Below, one piece after another: positions 16,797 through 24,710 of a stretch of DNA of 64,000 nt. Origin of the DNA: Gordonia insulae (GTDB lineage Bacteria > Actinomycetota > Actinomycetes > Mycobacteriales > Mycobacteriaceae); NCBI RefSeq assembly GCF_003855095.1, contig NZ_CP033972.1, positions 2,914,001 to 2,978,000 of the forward strand, read 5' to 3'. Both the position numbers and the translations under genes were made by a program. How positions within the stretch are numbered: the stretch's first letter is position 1; each line of letters starts with the position of its first letter. Below the pieces are notes generated by a model. The model was not told the DNA's origin and searched no databases. It saw nothing but the letters and a program-made list of their open reading frames with translations.

Positions 16797-17111
16797 TCAT
16801 GCCTTCTTGCTGAACCAGGACTTGCCCTGGATGGAATCGACGCGCGGACGCACATCCACCAGGTAGACGAGCATCGCGACGACACCGATCAGGCCGAGGA
16901 AGTTCACCGCTCCGAACAGCCAGATGAACAGGGTCGCCGCCGCCAGGATCGACACCCAGATGACTTTGCTCTGCCGGTCGACGGCCGGAAAAGCATCGGA
17001 ACGCTGCACGGCAGCATGAACCAGCGCCACCGCCGATGCGACACCCGCGATGACCGTCAGGGCCAGCAGGATCAGGTTTTGCCCGTAGGCCATCACACTC
17101 AGTAGATCCAC
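16797..17111 (-). CDS. DUF2516 small membrane protein
   Basis: 104 residues with three hydrophobic segments (LILLALTVIAGVASAVALVH; VIWVSILAAATLFIWLF; NFLGLIGVVAMLVYLVD) and a short basic C-terminus (GKSWFSKKA). It matches the DUF2516 family in length and topology and lies immediately downstream of the HBHA-type gene, as Rv0476 does after hbhA in M. tuberculosis. Function unknown; probably expressed from the HBHA operon. Confidence 0.88.
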   Translation of the reverse strand: MDLLSVMAYGQNLILLALTVIAGVASAVALVHAAVQRSDAFPAVDRQSKVIWVSILAAATLFIWLFGAVNFLGLIGVVAMLVYLVDVRPRVDSIQGKSWFSKKA

Positions 17112-17179
17112 GACACCAGCTTAGACATGTCGACGGACTCCGCGATCCGGACGAACCCGTCAGTGTTGGTCACGCCCGG

Positions 17180-18037
17180 TCAGGACCGCTTACGCGCGGT
17201 CCGCCCCGATGCGGCTTTCTTCGCCGGCGCCTTCTTGGCTGCGGTCTTCTTGGCTGCGGTCTTCTTCGCTGCGATCTTCTTCGCTGCGGTCTTCTTCGCC
17301 GCGGTCTTCTTCGCTCCCGCCTTCGTGGCCGGAGTCTTCTTTGCCGCCGCCTTCGTGGCCGGAGTCTTCTTCGCTGCCGCCTTCTTCGCGGGGACCTTCG
17401 TCGCGGGGGCCTTCGTCGCCGCTACCTTCTTCGCGGGGGCCTTCTTGGCCGGGGCCGTCTTGGCCGGGGCCTTCGTGCCGGGAAGTGTCTTCGCGACAAC
17501 CTTCTTCGCCGGTTCGAGCACCACCTCGTCGGCCTTGCTCGTGGTCAGACCGGCCAACGCCGCGGCCCGCTCCCCTACTGCGCGCGTTTGTCCCGAGATG
17601 CTGCCGAGTGCCTCCTCGGTGATGCCGACCGCGTCGTTGTAGACCTTCTCCAGCTTCGGCAGGTTCTCCTCGACGAGCGGCTGCGACTTGAGCCGACCGA
17701 CGACTTCTTCGCCGCGCTCGGACAATGCGGTCAGCAGACCCGCGGCGACCGCGAGATACGCCTCGGCCACCTTCCGGAGTTCATCGGGGCCGAACCGGGC
17801 GACGAGATCGTCGATGTCGGCGGGCAGCTCCACCGGCAGCGCCGAGAGCCTGGTCCTCGCGTCCTCGAAGATGGCCAGCGCGGAGTCCCTGGTCTCGTCG
17901 ACCCTGCTCTGGGCCTTGGTCTGCGCCTTGCCGAGCCGCTTCTGGGCTTCTTCACCGGCGGCTTCGCTGCGTTCGCGCAGATCTGTGAGCAGTGCCGTCA
18001 CCTGTTCGATGACGGGGGTCAATGGGTTCTCCGGCAT
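17180..18037 (-). CDS. hbhA: Heparin-binding haemagglutinin (HBHA)/MLDS-like protein
   Basis: 285 residues from ATG 18037, with AAGGAG 8 bp upstream. Residues 1-170 are an amphipathic, coiled-coil-like helix ([52 protein letters not shown]). The last 100 residues are Lys/Ala/Pro repeats ([19 protein letters not shown]), much longer than the tail of M. tuberculosis HBHA (199 residues in all). HBHA binds sulphated glycans and lipid; the Rhodococcus homologue MLDS coats lipid droplets and binds DNA. It starts 4 bp after the regulator stop, so the two are translationally linked. Confidence 0.93.
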   Translation of the reverse strand: MPENPLTPVIEQVTALLTDLRERSEAAGEEAQKRLGKAQTKAQSRVDETRDSALAIFEDARTRLSALPVELPADIDDLVARFGPDELRKVAEAYLAVAAGLLTALSERGEEVVGRLKSQPLVEENLPKLEKVYNDAVGITEEALGSISGQTRAVGERAAALAGLTTSKADEVVLEPAKKVVAKTLPGTKAPAKTAPAKKAPAKKVAATKAPATKVPAKKAAAKKTPATKAAAKKTPATKAGAKKTAAKKTAAKKIAAKKTAAKKTAAKKAPAKKAASGRTARKRS

Positions 18038-18041
18038 GGAT

Positions 18042-18512
18042 TCACTCCTTGGCGTCGATGTTCTCTCTTCGGAACGACTCATAGATCTCCAGCAGCATCT
18101 GCTTCTGGCGTTCGCTGATCGAATCGTCCGCGAGCAGTGCGTCGCGGACGGGGCTCGCCGGCCGTTCCTCGAGGATCCCGGCGCGAACGTACAGCACCTC
18201 TGCAGACAGCCGCAGGCCCTTCGCGATCTGCGCGAGGACATCGGCCGAAGGCTTGCGCAGACCACGCTCGATCTGGCTGAGATACGGGTTGCTCACACCC
18301 GCTCGCTCAGCCAGCTGCCGCAGCGACACCTCGGCCGCCACCCGCTGTGAGCGGATGAATCCGCCGATGTCCTGGGCTGCGGTGGCGACCGCGTCGCCGG
18401 CGGCCGACGCCACGGCCTCGACCGCTTCGACCGGACCGGCCGAACTGTCGTCGTCGGCCGACGGCTCGTCACCGTCGACCGGCTCGGGCAGTTCGTTCTC
18501 CTGCGGTTCCAT
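18042..18512 (-). CDS. XRE-family regulator of the HBHA operon (MLDSR/Rv0474-like)
   Basis: 156 residues from ATG 18512 with AGGAG upstream. An acidic, disordered N-terminus (residues 1-45) precedes a helix-turn-helix (residues 50-105: [37 protein letters not shown]), then a helical C-terminus. The gene directly precedes hbhA, the order found for Rv0474-hbhA and for the MLDSR-MLDS pair in Rhodococcus. An open frame continues upstream into the repeat array, but those codons are repeat-derived and the ATG with a Shine-Dalgarno sequence is preferred. Confidence 0.9.
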   Translation of the reverse strand: MEPQENELPEPVDGDEPSADDDSSAGPVEAVEAVASAAGDAVATAAQDIGGFIRSQRVAAEVSLRQLAERAGVSNPYLSQIERGLRKPSADVLAQIAKGLRLSAEVLYVRAGILEERPASPVRDALLADDSISERQKQMLLEIYESFRRENIDAKE

Positions 18513-18525
18513 CACGCTCCTGTCA

Positions 18526-18670
18526 CATTCCCCGTCGCTCCGCTCGCCCCGGCGCATTCCCCGTCGCTCCGCTCGCCCCGGCGCATTCCCCGTCGCTCCG
18601 CTCGCCCCGGCGCGTTCCCCGTCGCTCCGCTCGCCCCGGCGCATTCCCCGTCGCTCCGCTCGCCCCGGTT
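18526..18670 (-). repeat. 5 x 29-bp tandem repeat in the HBHA operon leader
   Basis: Five units of exactly 29 bp (18526-18554, 18555-18583, 18584-18612, 18613-18641, 18642-18670); unit 4 has one base change near its start and unit 5 differs in its last two bases. The core is CGTCGCTCCGCTCGCCCC, one base different from the copies inside coding regions. The array lies between the predicted promoter (18681-18709) and the regulator's start codon, so it would make up nearly all of the 5' untranslated leader. A 29-bp period cannot keep a reading frame, unlike the 30-bp arrays in genes. Confidence 0.9.
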
Positions 18671-18680
18671 CCTGGTGACC

Positions 18681-18722
18681 AGTATCTGCGGCGGTGCTAG
18701 CTGGTGCAAGCAGGGTGTTAGC
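18681..18722 (-). promoter_or_regulatory. Promoter and triple-box operator of the HBHA operon
   Basis: Read on the minus strand: -35 TTGCAC (18704-18709), 17-bp spacer, -10 GATACT (18681-18686). On the plus strand three direct repeats cover the -35 region: TGCTAGC (18695-18701), TGCAAGC (18705-18711) and TGTTAGC (18716-18722), offset by 10 and 11 bp, one helical turn each. The same arrangement precedes the second HBHA-like gene at 25660-25700. Boxes over the -35 suggest control by a DNA-binding protein, plausibly the XRE regulator encoded downstream. Confidence 0.75.
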
Positions 18723-18758
18723 CGTCGTCGTCGAAAGTCCGAGAACGCGGACCCTGCC

Positions 18759-20111
18759 CTACCCGAAGATCAGCACCGACACCGTGTAGATCGCCAGGCC
18801 GGCCAACGCTCCGACGACGGTGCCGTTGATCCGGATGAACTGCAGGTCACGCCCGACCTGGAGTTCGATCTTGCGGCTGGTGTCGTCGGCGTCCCAGCCG
18901 CGAACGGTCTCGGTGATGACCGAGATGATCTCCTGCGAGTAGTTGACCGCGACGTGCCGGGCGGCCCGGGCCACCCAGCCATTCATCTTCTCCTGCAGCG
19001 GACGGTCGTCGCGGATCCGGATCGCAAGCTGGATCACCGCATCCGACAACGAGTTCCGCAGCGTGCTGTTCGGATCCGTGAGCATCTGCTCGATGACGGC
19101 CTTGCCCGTCTTCCAGGCCGTCGACGCCGCGTCGGAGACCTCGTCACGCCCGATGAGTTCCTGCTTGATGCCCTCGAACCGAGCGATCATCTCGGGGTCG
19201 TGCTGCAGGTCATCGGCGAACTGCTCGACGAACTTGTGCATGGACCGGCGCAACTGATGGTCCGGGTCGGTGCGCACCTTGTAGGTGAAGTCGACGAGCT
19301 CACGGTAGATCTTGTCGCCGAGCATCACGTTGACGAACTTGGGCTTCCACGACGGTCCCACGTCCTGATCGACCACCCGGTCGATGACGTCCTGGCTGCC
19401 GAGTGCCCAGTCGTGCGCGCGGTCGCAGGCCAGCTGGAAGACCGGCTCCAGGCGATCCTCGGCGATGAGTTGCTCGAGGATCCGACCGAGCGGCTGCGCC
19501 CATTCCGGTTCGCCCGCCCACTTGATCGCGTACATGATCAGCTTCTCGACGTCTTCGTCACGCAACATCTCCGACGCCAGGGAGATCAGCCTCGCGGCCT
19601 CGTCGGACACCCGCGGCGCATTGACCGGATCGGCCAACCACGTGGACAGTCGGCGCGGCAATTCGAGGCTCGTCGCCCGATACTCGATCACCTCCGGCGT
19701 CATGAAGTTCTCTTCGATGAAGCCACCGAGCTGGTCGCCGATGTCGTCCTTCTTCTTGCGGATCAGCGCGGTGTGCGGGATCGGCAGACCCAGCGGATGT
19801 TTGAACAACGCGGTGACCGCGAACCAGTCGGCCAGAGCGCCGACCATGCCGGCCTCCGAGGCCGCCCGCACATAGCCGACCCAACCGGCGACGTCGGTGC
19901 CGTCGCGGTGCTCGAGATACCGGGTGAACAGGTAGACGATGGCCGCGAAGACCAGGAAACCGGTTGCGACGACCTTCATCCGCCGCAGGTCTCGACGTCG
20001 CGATGCGTCGCCTGCGGTGTCGGCACCAAAGCCGGGTGAGGTCCGCGGCGGGTCGTCCGCGGATGGCCGCTCCGGTCCACCGGAAACGTCCGAAATGACT
20101 GTTGATGCCAT
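18759..20111 (-). CDS. DUF445 family membrane protein
   Basis: 450 residues from ATG 20111 (ATG 20132 would add seven). A disordered N-terminus precedes a transmembrane segment (VVATGFLVFAAIVYLFTRYL), then the DUF445 signature region (VGALADWFAVTALFKHPLGLPIPHTALI with RKKKDDIGDQLG), a long helical domain and a C-terminal membrane segment (VVGALAGLAIYTVSVLIFG). DUF445 proteins span or bridge the envelope; no activity is established. It lies upstream of the HBHA operon on the same strand and diverges from a TetR gene, as Rv0473/Rv0472c do. Confidence 0.92.
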   Translation of the reverse strand: MASTVISDVSGGPERPSADDPPRTSPGFGADTAGDASRRRDLRRMKVVATGFLVFAAIVYLFTRYLEHRDGTDVAGWVGYVRAASEAGMVGALADWFAVTALFKHPLGLPIPHTALIRKKKDDIGDQLGGFIEENFMTPEVIEYRATSLELPRRLSTWLADPVNAPRVSDEAARLISLASEMLRDEDVEKLIMYAIKWAGEPEWAQPLGRILEQLIAEDRLEPVFQLACDRAHDWALGSQDVIDRVVDQDVGPSWKPKFVNVMLGDKIYRELVDFTYKVRTDPDHQLRRSMHKFVEQFADDLQHDPEMIARFEGIKQELIGRDEVSDAASTAWKTGKAVIEQMLTDPNSTLRNSLSDAVIQLAIRIRDDRPLQEKMNGWVARAARHVAVNYSQEIISVITETVRGWDADDTSRKIELQVGRDLQFIRINGTVVGALAGLAIYTVSVLIFG

Positions 20112-20151
20112 TGGACCAGTTTTACCCGCCACCCACTAGGCTGGCCAGGTG

Positions 20152-20976
20152 ATGGCCAATCGCCCGAGTCCCGCCGCCGCGGCGCGAGCCGCGGTGGCCG
20201 CCGCCGCGAATGTCACGCGGGGCCTCGAGCACGCGTTGCTGACGACGGTGACCGAGGTCGTGGACAAGCCGGACGGGCGGCGTCAGCGCTGGGAGAAGCA
20301 CAAGGCCGCCCGACGAACCGAACTCACCGACGGCACGATGGATGCGGTGCGCGCGCTCGGTGCCGATGCCGGGATGGACGAGATCGCCGCCCACATCGGT
20401 GTGTCGAAAACCGTTCTGTACCGCTACTTCACCGACAAGAACGACCTCGGCGTGGCGACCGCGGTGCGATTCTTCGAGACCATCCTGCTACCGCGACTGA
20501 CCGAGGCGATCACCGACGACGTCGACGAGTACACGCTGACCCGCACGGCCATCAGCGTGTACGTGCACGCGGTCGCCGACGAACCGAATCTGTACAAGTT
20601 CGCGTTGACCAGTGCGCCGTCGTCGACGGCCACGGCCGACTCGGAACGCCTGGTAGCCCAGTTGATGACCAGCGTCATCGTGCTGCGGATGACCGAACGC
20701 GACGCCGACACCTCCGGTGCCGAGGTCTGGTCCAACGCCCTGGTCGGCGGCATCCAGCGGGCGGTGGACTGGTGGATGACCACGCGCGCGATCCCGGTGA
20801 ACGACCTGATCGACTACCTCACGATGCTGTCGTGGACGTCCATCGTGGGCATCGCGTCGTACAAGGGCTCCCGCGAGGCGTTCATGGCGGCACCGCCACA
20901 GATGCCGGAACCGCCCGACCAGGTCGGGGACGACGACATCGTCGTCGACGACGAGATCATCGATGACATCCGGTAG
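20152..20976 (+). CDS. TetR-family transcriptional regulator (Rv0472c-like)
   Basis: 274 residues from ATG 20152 (GTG 20149 immediately precedes it). Unusually, the helix-turn-helix is not at the extreme N-terminus: residues 1-45 are Ala-rich and charged, and the HTH spans about 55-100 (GMDEIAAHIGVSKTVLYRYFTDKNDL). The C-terminal ligand domain ends in an acidic tail (DDDIVVDDEIIDDIR). It diverges from DUF445 with 40 bp between the starts. The inducer is unknown. Confidence 0.9.
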   Translation: MANRPSPAAAARAAVAAAANVTRGLEHALLTTVTEVVDKPDGRRQRWEKHKAARRTELTDGTMDAVRALGADAGMDEIAAHIGVSKTVLYRYFTDKNDLGVATAVRFFETILLPRLTEAITDDVDEYTLTRTAISVYVHAVADEPNLYKFALTSAPSSTATADSERLVAQLMTSVIVLRMTERDADTSGAEVWSNALVGGIQRAVDWWMTTRAIPVNDLIDYLTMLSWTSIVGIASYKGSREAFMAAPPQMPEPPDQVGDDDIVVDDEIIDDIR

Positions 20977-21016
20977 GGGATCTCACATCAGTGGACGCCC
21001 GGGGAAGGGACGACGA

Positions 21017-21826
21017 ATGAGCCGTACCGCGCTGGTCACCGGCGGTAGTCGCGGGGTCGGGCAGGGTGTGGCGGCAGCGCTCGTCGCCGACGGCTGGACC
21101 GTCTATGTCACCTCTCGACACGGGTCCGGTCCGGACGGCACGATCCCGCTGACCTGTGACCACACCGACGACGACGCCGTCGCCGAGGTGTTCGCACAGA
21201 TCGGACGGGACGCCGACGGGCTCGATCTGCTCGTCAACAACGCGTGGGCGGCACCGCGTGGTTTCGGGGGCTTCTCCGACCGATTCTGGGAACGCCCGGT
21301 CGATGACTGGGACACGCTGATCGGGGTCGGCCTCCGAGCGCACTACGTCGCCTCGACGCATGCCGCGCGGATGATGGTGAGTCGCGGCAGCGGCCTGATC
21401 GCCTCGATCTCTTCCTTCGGTTCCCGCGGGCACCTGCATTCGGTGCTCTACGGCATGAGCAAGGCGGCCCTCGACAAGATGGCCTTCGACATGGGACACG
21501 AACTCGCCGGCACCGGGGTGACCGCGGTGTCCTTGTGGCTCGGCCTCATCCGCACCGAACTCCTACTCTCCCTGGGGATCGACGAGTTCGCCGGTTTCTC
21601 GTTGCAGCGTGCCGAGGACCCCGAGTTCGTCGGCCGGGTGATCGCGGCGCTCGCCGACGATCCCCGGCTCTCCGACCACAATGGCCACACCCTGGTCACG
21701 TCGGAACTCGGTGCGGGATACGGGATCACGAACAACGACGGCACGCCTCCGGACTCACATCGGGGCGCGTTCGGCGGGGGTCCCCTGTTCCCGCCGTCGA
21801 CCGCCTCCGCCGACCAGGTCGTCTGA
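21017..21826 (+). CDS. SDR-family oxidoreductase
   Basis: 269 residues from ATG 21017 with GGGAAGGGA upstream. Rossmann motif TGGSRGVGQGVAAAL, NNAW in place of NNAG (LLVNNAWAAPRG), catalytic Ser in ISSFGSRG and YxxxK in LYGMSKAAL. It resembles the DHRS1-like SDR group by the extended C-terminus (ELGAGYGITNNDGTPPDS). It is 40 bp after the TetR gene and 35 bp before a PPK2 gene, so the three may form an operon. Substrate unknown. Confidence 0.9.
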   Translation: MSRTALVTGGSRGVGQGVAAALVADGWTVYVTSRHGSGPDGTIPLTCDHTDDDAVAEVFAQIGRDADGLDLLVNNAWAAPRGFGGFSDRFWERPVDDWDTLIGVGLRAHYVASTHAARMMVSRGSGLIASISSFGSRGHLHSVLYGMSKAALDKMAFDMGHELAGTGVTAVSLWLGLIRTELLLSLGIDEFAGFSLQRAEDPEFVGRVIAALADDPRLSDHNGHTLVTSELGAGYGITNNDGTPPDSHRGAFGGGPLFPPSTASADQVV

Positions 21827-21861
21827 CCGCAGCGAGCACGCCACAACGAGGAGGCAGTTCG

Positions 21862-22731
21862 ATGGGCAAACACACCAAGACCGCAGGATGGGGCACACCG
21901 CCCGAGGAGGCTCTGCGCGTGACGGTGACCGGGCCGATCGCCGCGTTCGACCCGTCGAGCACGCCGGGTTTCACCGGGGACAAGGACTCCGGTACCGCAC
22001 TGCTCAGTGAGCGCGGCGCAGTGTTGGCCGATCTGCAGGAGTTGTTGTACGCCAACGGCCGTAGCGGCGATCATCGGTCGGTACTCCTGGTGCTGCAGGG
22101 CATGGACACCGCGGGCAAGGGCGGTATCGTCCGCCACGTGGGCGGACTCGTCGATCCGCAGGGCCTCACCATCCGGGGCTTCGGCAAGCCCACTCCGGAG
22201 GAGCTGTCCCACGACTTCCTCTGGCGGATCCATCGTGCGTTGCCGCCCGGCGGACGAATCGGTATCTTCGACCGCTCGCACTACGAAGACGTCCTGCCCG
22301 TGCGCGTGCACAATCTCATCCCGAAGTCCGAGTGGGAGAAGCGATACGAGATGATCAACCAGTTCGAGCGCGACCTCGTCGCCTCGGGCACGACGATCAT
22401 CAAGTGCGCCATGGTGGTGTCGAAGGCCGAACAGAAGGCCCGACTCGCCGAGCGCCTCGAGCGTCCCGACAAGCACTGGAAGTACAACCCAGGCGACATC
22501 GACGAGCGCGGCTTCTGGGACGACTACCTCGAGGCCTATCAGGCGATCTTCGACCGTTGCGACAGCGACGCCGCACCATGGTTCCTCATCCCGTCGGACC
22601 GCAAATGGTTTGCCCGACTGTCGATCTGCGAACTCCTCATTCACGCCCTGAAAGGCCTGGACCTCGACTGGCCGAAAGCCGACTTCGACGTCGAGGCGGA
22701 GAAGAAGCGGGTTGCGGCGCTGACGGAGTGA
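21862..22731 (+). CDS. Polyphosphate:nucleotide phosphotransferase, PPK2 family
   Basis: 289 residues from ATG 21862 with GAGGAGG upstream. Walker A is in LQGMDTAGKGGIVRHVGG, Walker B in GIFDRSHYEDVLPVRVHN, and the lid region is LAERLERPDKHWKY. PPK2 enzymes phosphorylate nucleotides from polyphosphate or run in reverse. GMDTAGKGG-RHVGG and the FDRSHYEDV segment resemble the class III/TIGR03709 group rather than the GRDAAGKGG class I enzyme at 49548-50510, so the two PPK2s probably have different nucleotide preferences. Cytoplasmic. Confidence 0.93.
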   Translation: MGKHTKTAGWGTPPEEALRVTVTGPIAAFDPSSTPGFTGDKDSGTALLSERGAVLADLQELLYANGRSGDHRSVLLVLQGMDTAGKGGIVRHVGGLVDPQGLTIRGFGKPTPEELSHDFLWRIHRALPPGGRIGIFDRSHYEDVLPVRVHNLIPKSEWEKRYEMINQFERDLVASGTTIIKCAMVVSKAEQKARLAERLERPDKHWKYNPGDIDERGFWDDYLEAYQAIFDRCDSDAAPWFLIPSDRKWFARLSICELLIHALKGLDLDWPKADFDVEAEKKRVAALTE

Positions 22732-22836
22732 GGCGTACGCCAGCAACGGGTTCCAACCCGGGCGACGTTCCACTGCGCCTCTGATCCGATCGGCTCCGCT
22801 CGCAGACTTCGACCCTCCGAACAGCAATCCGGGAAT

Positions 22837-24048
22837 CTACCCGTCGGTCTCCGCCGATTTCCCCACTCGAAGCACCGCGTGTGCGACCAACCCGATCACC
22901 AGACCCCAGAACGCACCGCCGATGCCGAAGAAGGTCACTCCGGACGCCGCGGCGACAAAGGTCAGCGCGGCGGGCACACGGGTCTCGACGGCGGTGAACG
23001 CGCCGACGATCGCCGCTGCGAAGGTTCCCAGAAGTGCCAGTCCGGCAACGGCTTCCACCAAACCTCCCGGCGCGATTGCCGCGATGGTGACCAGGACCCC
23101 GGACAATGCGGCCAACACCAGATAGGTGATCCCCGCGGAGACGCCGGCGATCCAGCGTCGAGATCGATCCGGGCCGGCCTCGTCGCCGGCGGCGAGTGCC
23201 GCCGACAGGGCGGCGAGGTTGATCGCGTGACCGCCGAACGGCGCCGCGACGATGGTGCCGACGCCCGTGACCGTCATCGCGGCACGCCACGGGGTGGCGT
23301 AGCCGAACGACGAGAGCACCGCCACGCCCGGGATGTTCTGGGACGCCATCGTCACGATGAACAGGGGCACCGCGAGCCCGACGATCGCGGCGAGGTCCAG
23401 CTCCGGCACGGTGAAGGTCAGCGACGGAAGCCAATTCGTCGGTGCTGCATCGTCGGCGCCATTGACCGCCACGTGGACACCGATGACCACCAGCGCCGTG
23501 ACCATGGCCAGTGGCAGCGCCCAGCGGGGCAGCCATCGGGTGGCCGCCAGCCAGACCACCAGCACCGGGATCGTCAGCACAGGTGCGTCGACCAGCGATC
23601 GCATCGGCGCCAGGCAGAGCGTGATCAGCACGCCGGCCAGCATCGCCTGCGCGATGGGAGTCGGAATCCGCGAGATCAGGTCCCCCAGGGCCGGCACGAG
23701 TCCCGTCACCACGATCAGCACACCGACCACCACGAAGGCACCCACCGCCGCCGCCCAGCCCGCGTGATACGACGCCGCCATGCTGGCCAGCAGCGCTGCG
23801 CCGGGCGTCGACCAGGCCAGCGTGATCGGCGCCCGGGTACGGACACTGAGCACGACGATGCCCAGCCCGAAGATCACCGTCAGCGCCAGGAGGCCGGACG
23901 CGGCCTGCTCGGCGCTGGCTCCTACGGCCCGGAGACCCGCGATGACCACCGCGAACGACGAGGTGAATCCGACGAGCGCGGTGACGATTCCCGCGACGAT
24001 CGGCTGCTGCAGCCGGGAGGGTGCTGTGGTGGTCACCCGAGCGACCAT
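22837..24048 (-). CDS. BenE-family benzoate/H+ symporter
   Basis: 403 residues from ATG 24048, with about twelve hydrophobic segments. Conserved-looking stretches include TLAWSTPGAALLASMA, IAQAMLAGVLITLCLAP, SQNIPGVAVLSSFGY and FGGHAINLAALSAALAAG, which fit the BenE family of inner-membrane aromatic acid transporters. No benzoate catabolic genes are in the window, so the substrate is a family inference. It diverges from an XRE-cupin regulator; that pairing is common and implies local control. Confidence 0.9.
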   Translation of the reverse strand: MVARVTTTAPSRLQQPIVAGIVTALVGFTSSFAVVIAGLRAVGASAEQAASGLLALTVIFGLGIVVLSVRTRAPITLAWSTPGAALLASMAASYHAGWAAAVGAFVVVGVLIVVTGLVPALGDLISRIPTPIAQAMLAGVLITLCLAPMRSLVDAPVLTIPVLVVWLAATRWLPRWALPLAMVTALVVIGVHVAVNGADDAAPTNWLPSLTFTVPELDLAAIVGLAVPLFIVTMASQNIPGVAVLSSFGYATPWRAAMTVTGVGTIVAAPFGGHAINLAALSAALAAGDEAGPDRSRRWIAGVSAGITYLVLAALSGVLVTIAAIAPGGLVEAVAGLALLGTFAAAIVGAFTAVETRVPAALTFVAAASGVTFFGIGGAFWGLVIGLVAHAVLRVGKSAETDG

Positions 24049-24056
24049 ACCCGAGA

Positions 24057-24081
24057 CGTTCCGTAAACAGAACGCTATGAT
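24057..24081 (+). promoter_or_regulatory. Promoter with dyad CGTTC-N8-GAACG between benE and XRE-cupin genes
   Basis: CGTTC (24057-24061) and GAACG (24070-24074) form an inverted repeat with an 8-bp spacer. A good -10, TATGAT (24076-24081), follows and points to the regulator gene (GTG at 24106). A repressor bound here would overlap the -10/-35 region of the plus-strand promoter and the upstream region of benE. Confidence 0.55.
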
Positions 24082-24105
24082 CGGGGACGACAGTGAGGAC
24101 GGACA

Positions 24106-24633
24106 GTGACCGTGGAGCAGCGCCGGCATGCCGTCGGCAACCGGATCGCCGCGATCCGGGCCGATCGCGGCTTCTCGCTGTCGGAACTCGCTCGGCGAGC
24201 CCGCATCGGCAAGGGGTCACTCTCGGAAATCGAATCCGGGCAACGTAACCCGACGCTGGATACCCTCTACGCCGTCGCCGGACCCCTCGGTGTGCCGTTG
24301 ACCGCCCTGCTCGACGAGGACGCGGGCACCGAAGGCAGTGGGGAGTTCCTGCACGCGCAGATCCTGCACGTCGAGCACCACCCCGACGGTGCAACCACCG
24401 AGGTCTTCTGGTTACGGGTGCGCCCAGGCGGTGTCCGCACCTCCCCCGCACACGGCGCCGGGGTGACCGAGAACGTTCACGTGGTGGCCGGCGAACTCGA
24501 CGCCGGCCGACTGGGCGCCGAACGGCACGCGGGGCCGGGCGAGACGCTGCAATGGATCAGCGATGTCGAACACACCTACCACAGCGCGGCGGGCGCGACC
24601 GCGGTGCTCACCATCCACTCACCGCGTCCCTGA
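24106..24633 (+). CDS. XRE-family regulator with cupin domain
   Basis: 175 residues from GTG 24106. Helix-turn-helix at residues 10-65 (IAAIRADRGFSLSELARRAR, IGKGSLSEIESGQRNPTLDT), then a cupin (HVVAGELDAGRLG; GPGETLQWISDVEHTYHSA). It is divergent from benE and most likely governs its expression. It is a distinct lineage from the XRE-cupin protein at 4154-4717. A strong hairpin follows its stop. Confidence 0.88.
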   Translation: MTVEQRRHAVGNRIAAIRADRGFSLSELARRARIGKGSLSEIESGQRNPTLDTLYAVAGPLGVPLTALLDEDAGTEGSGEFLHAQILHVEHHPDGATTEVFWLRVRPGGVRTSPAHGAGVTENVHVVAGELDAGRLGAERHAGPGETLQWISDVEHTYHSAAGATAVLTIHSPRP

Positions 24634-24646
24634 CACCCGGACAGCA

Positions 24647-24683
24647 CTCGGCCCCGCCCACCCATCGGGTGTGCGGGGCCGAG
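24647..24683. terminator. Bidirectional terminator between XRE-cupin and second HBHA-like gene
   Basis: CTCGGCCCCG (24647-24656) pairs perfectly with CGGGGCCGAG (24674-24683); an inner CACCC/GGGTG stem closes over an ATC loop. It lies between two convergent genes, and a short T-run (TGTTTT) follows on the plus strand. Confidence 0.85.
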
Positions 24684-24710
24684 ATGTTTTGGTCGAGAAT
24701 CTATCTCAGA

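Noticed and set aside
18526..18670. CRISPR-like array
   Set aside because: The 29-bp units are directly contiguous with no spacers, and no cas genes are present; it is a tandem repeat.
18512..18709. Small minus-strand open frame made of the 29-bp repeats upstream of the XRE gene
   Set aside because: The frame is open only because the repeat lacks stops; it has no independent start signal, and its peptide is repeat translation (GERSDGE-type), not a domain.
22790..22815. Possible further copy of the GC-rich repeat (CTCCGCTCGC)
   Set aside because: Only ten bases match the core, too short to distinguish from chance at this GC content.
22637..24451. 604-codon minus-strand open frame covering the BenE gene
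   Set aside because: Product is Arg/Gly/Ala-rich and runs across two well-supported genes in other frames (BenE and XRE-cupin).
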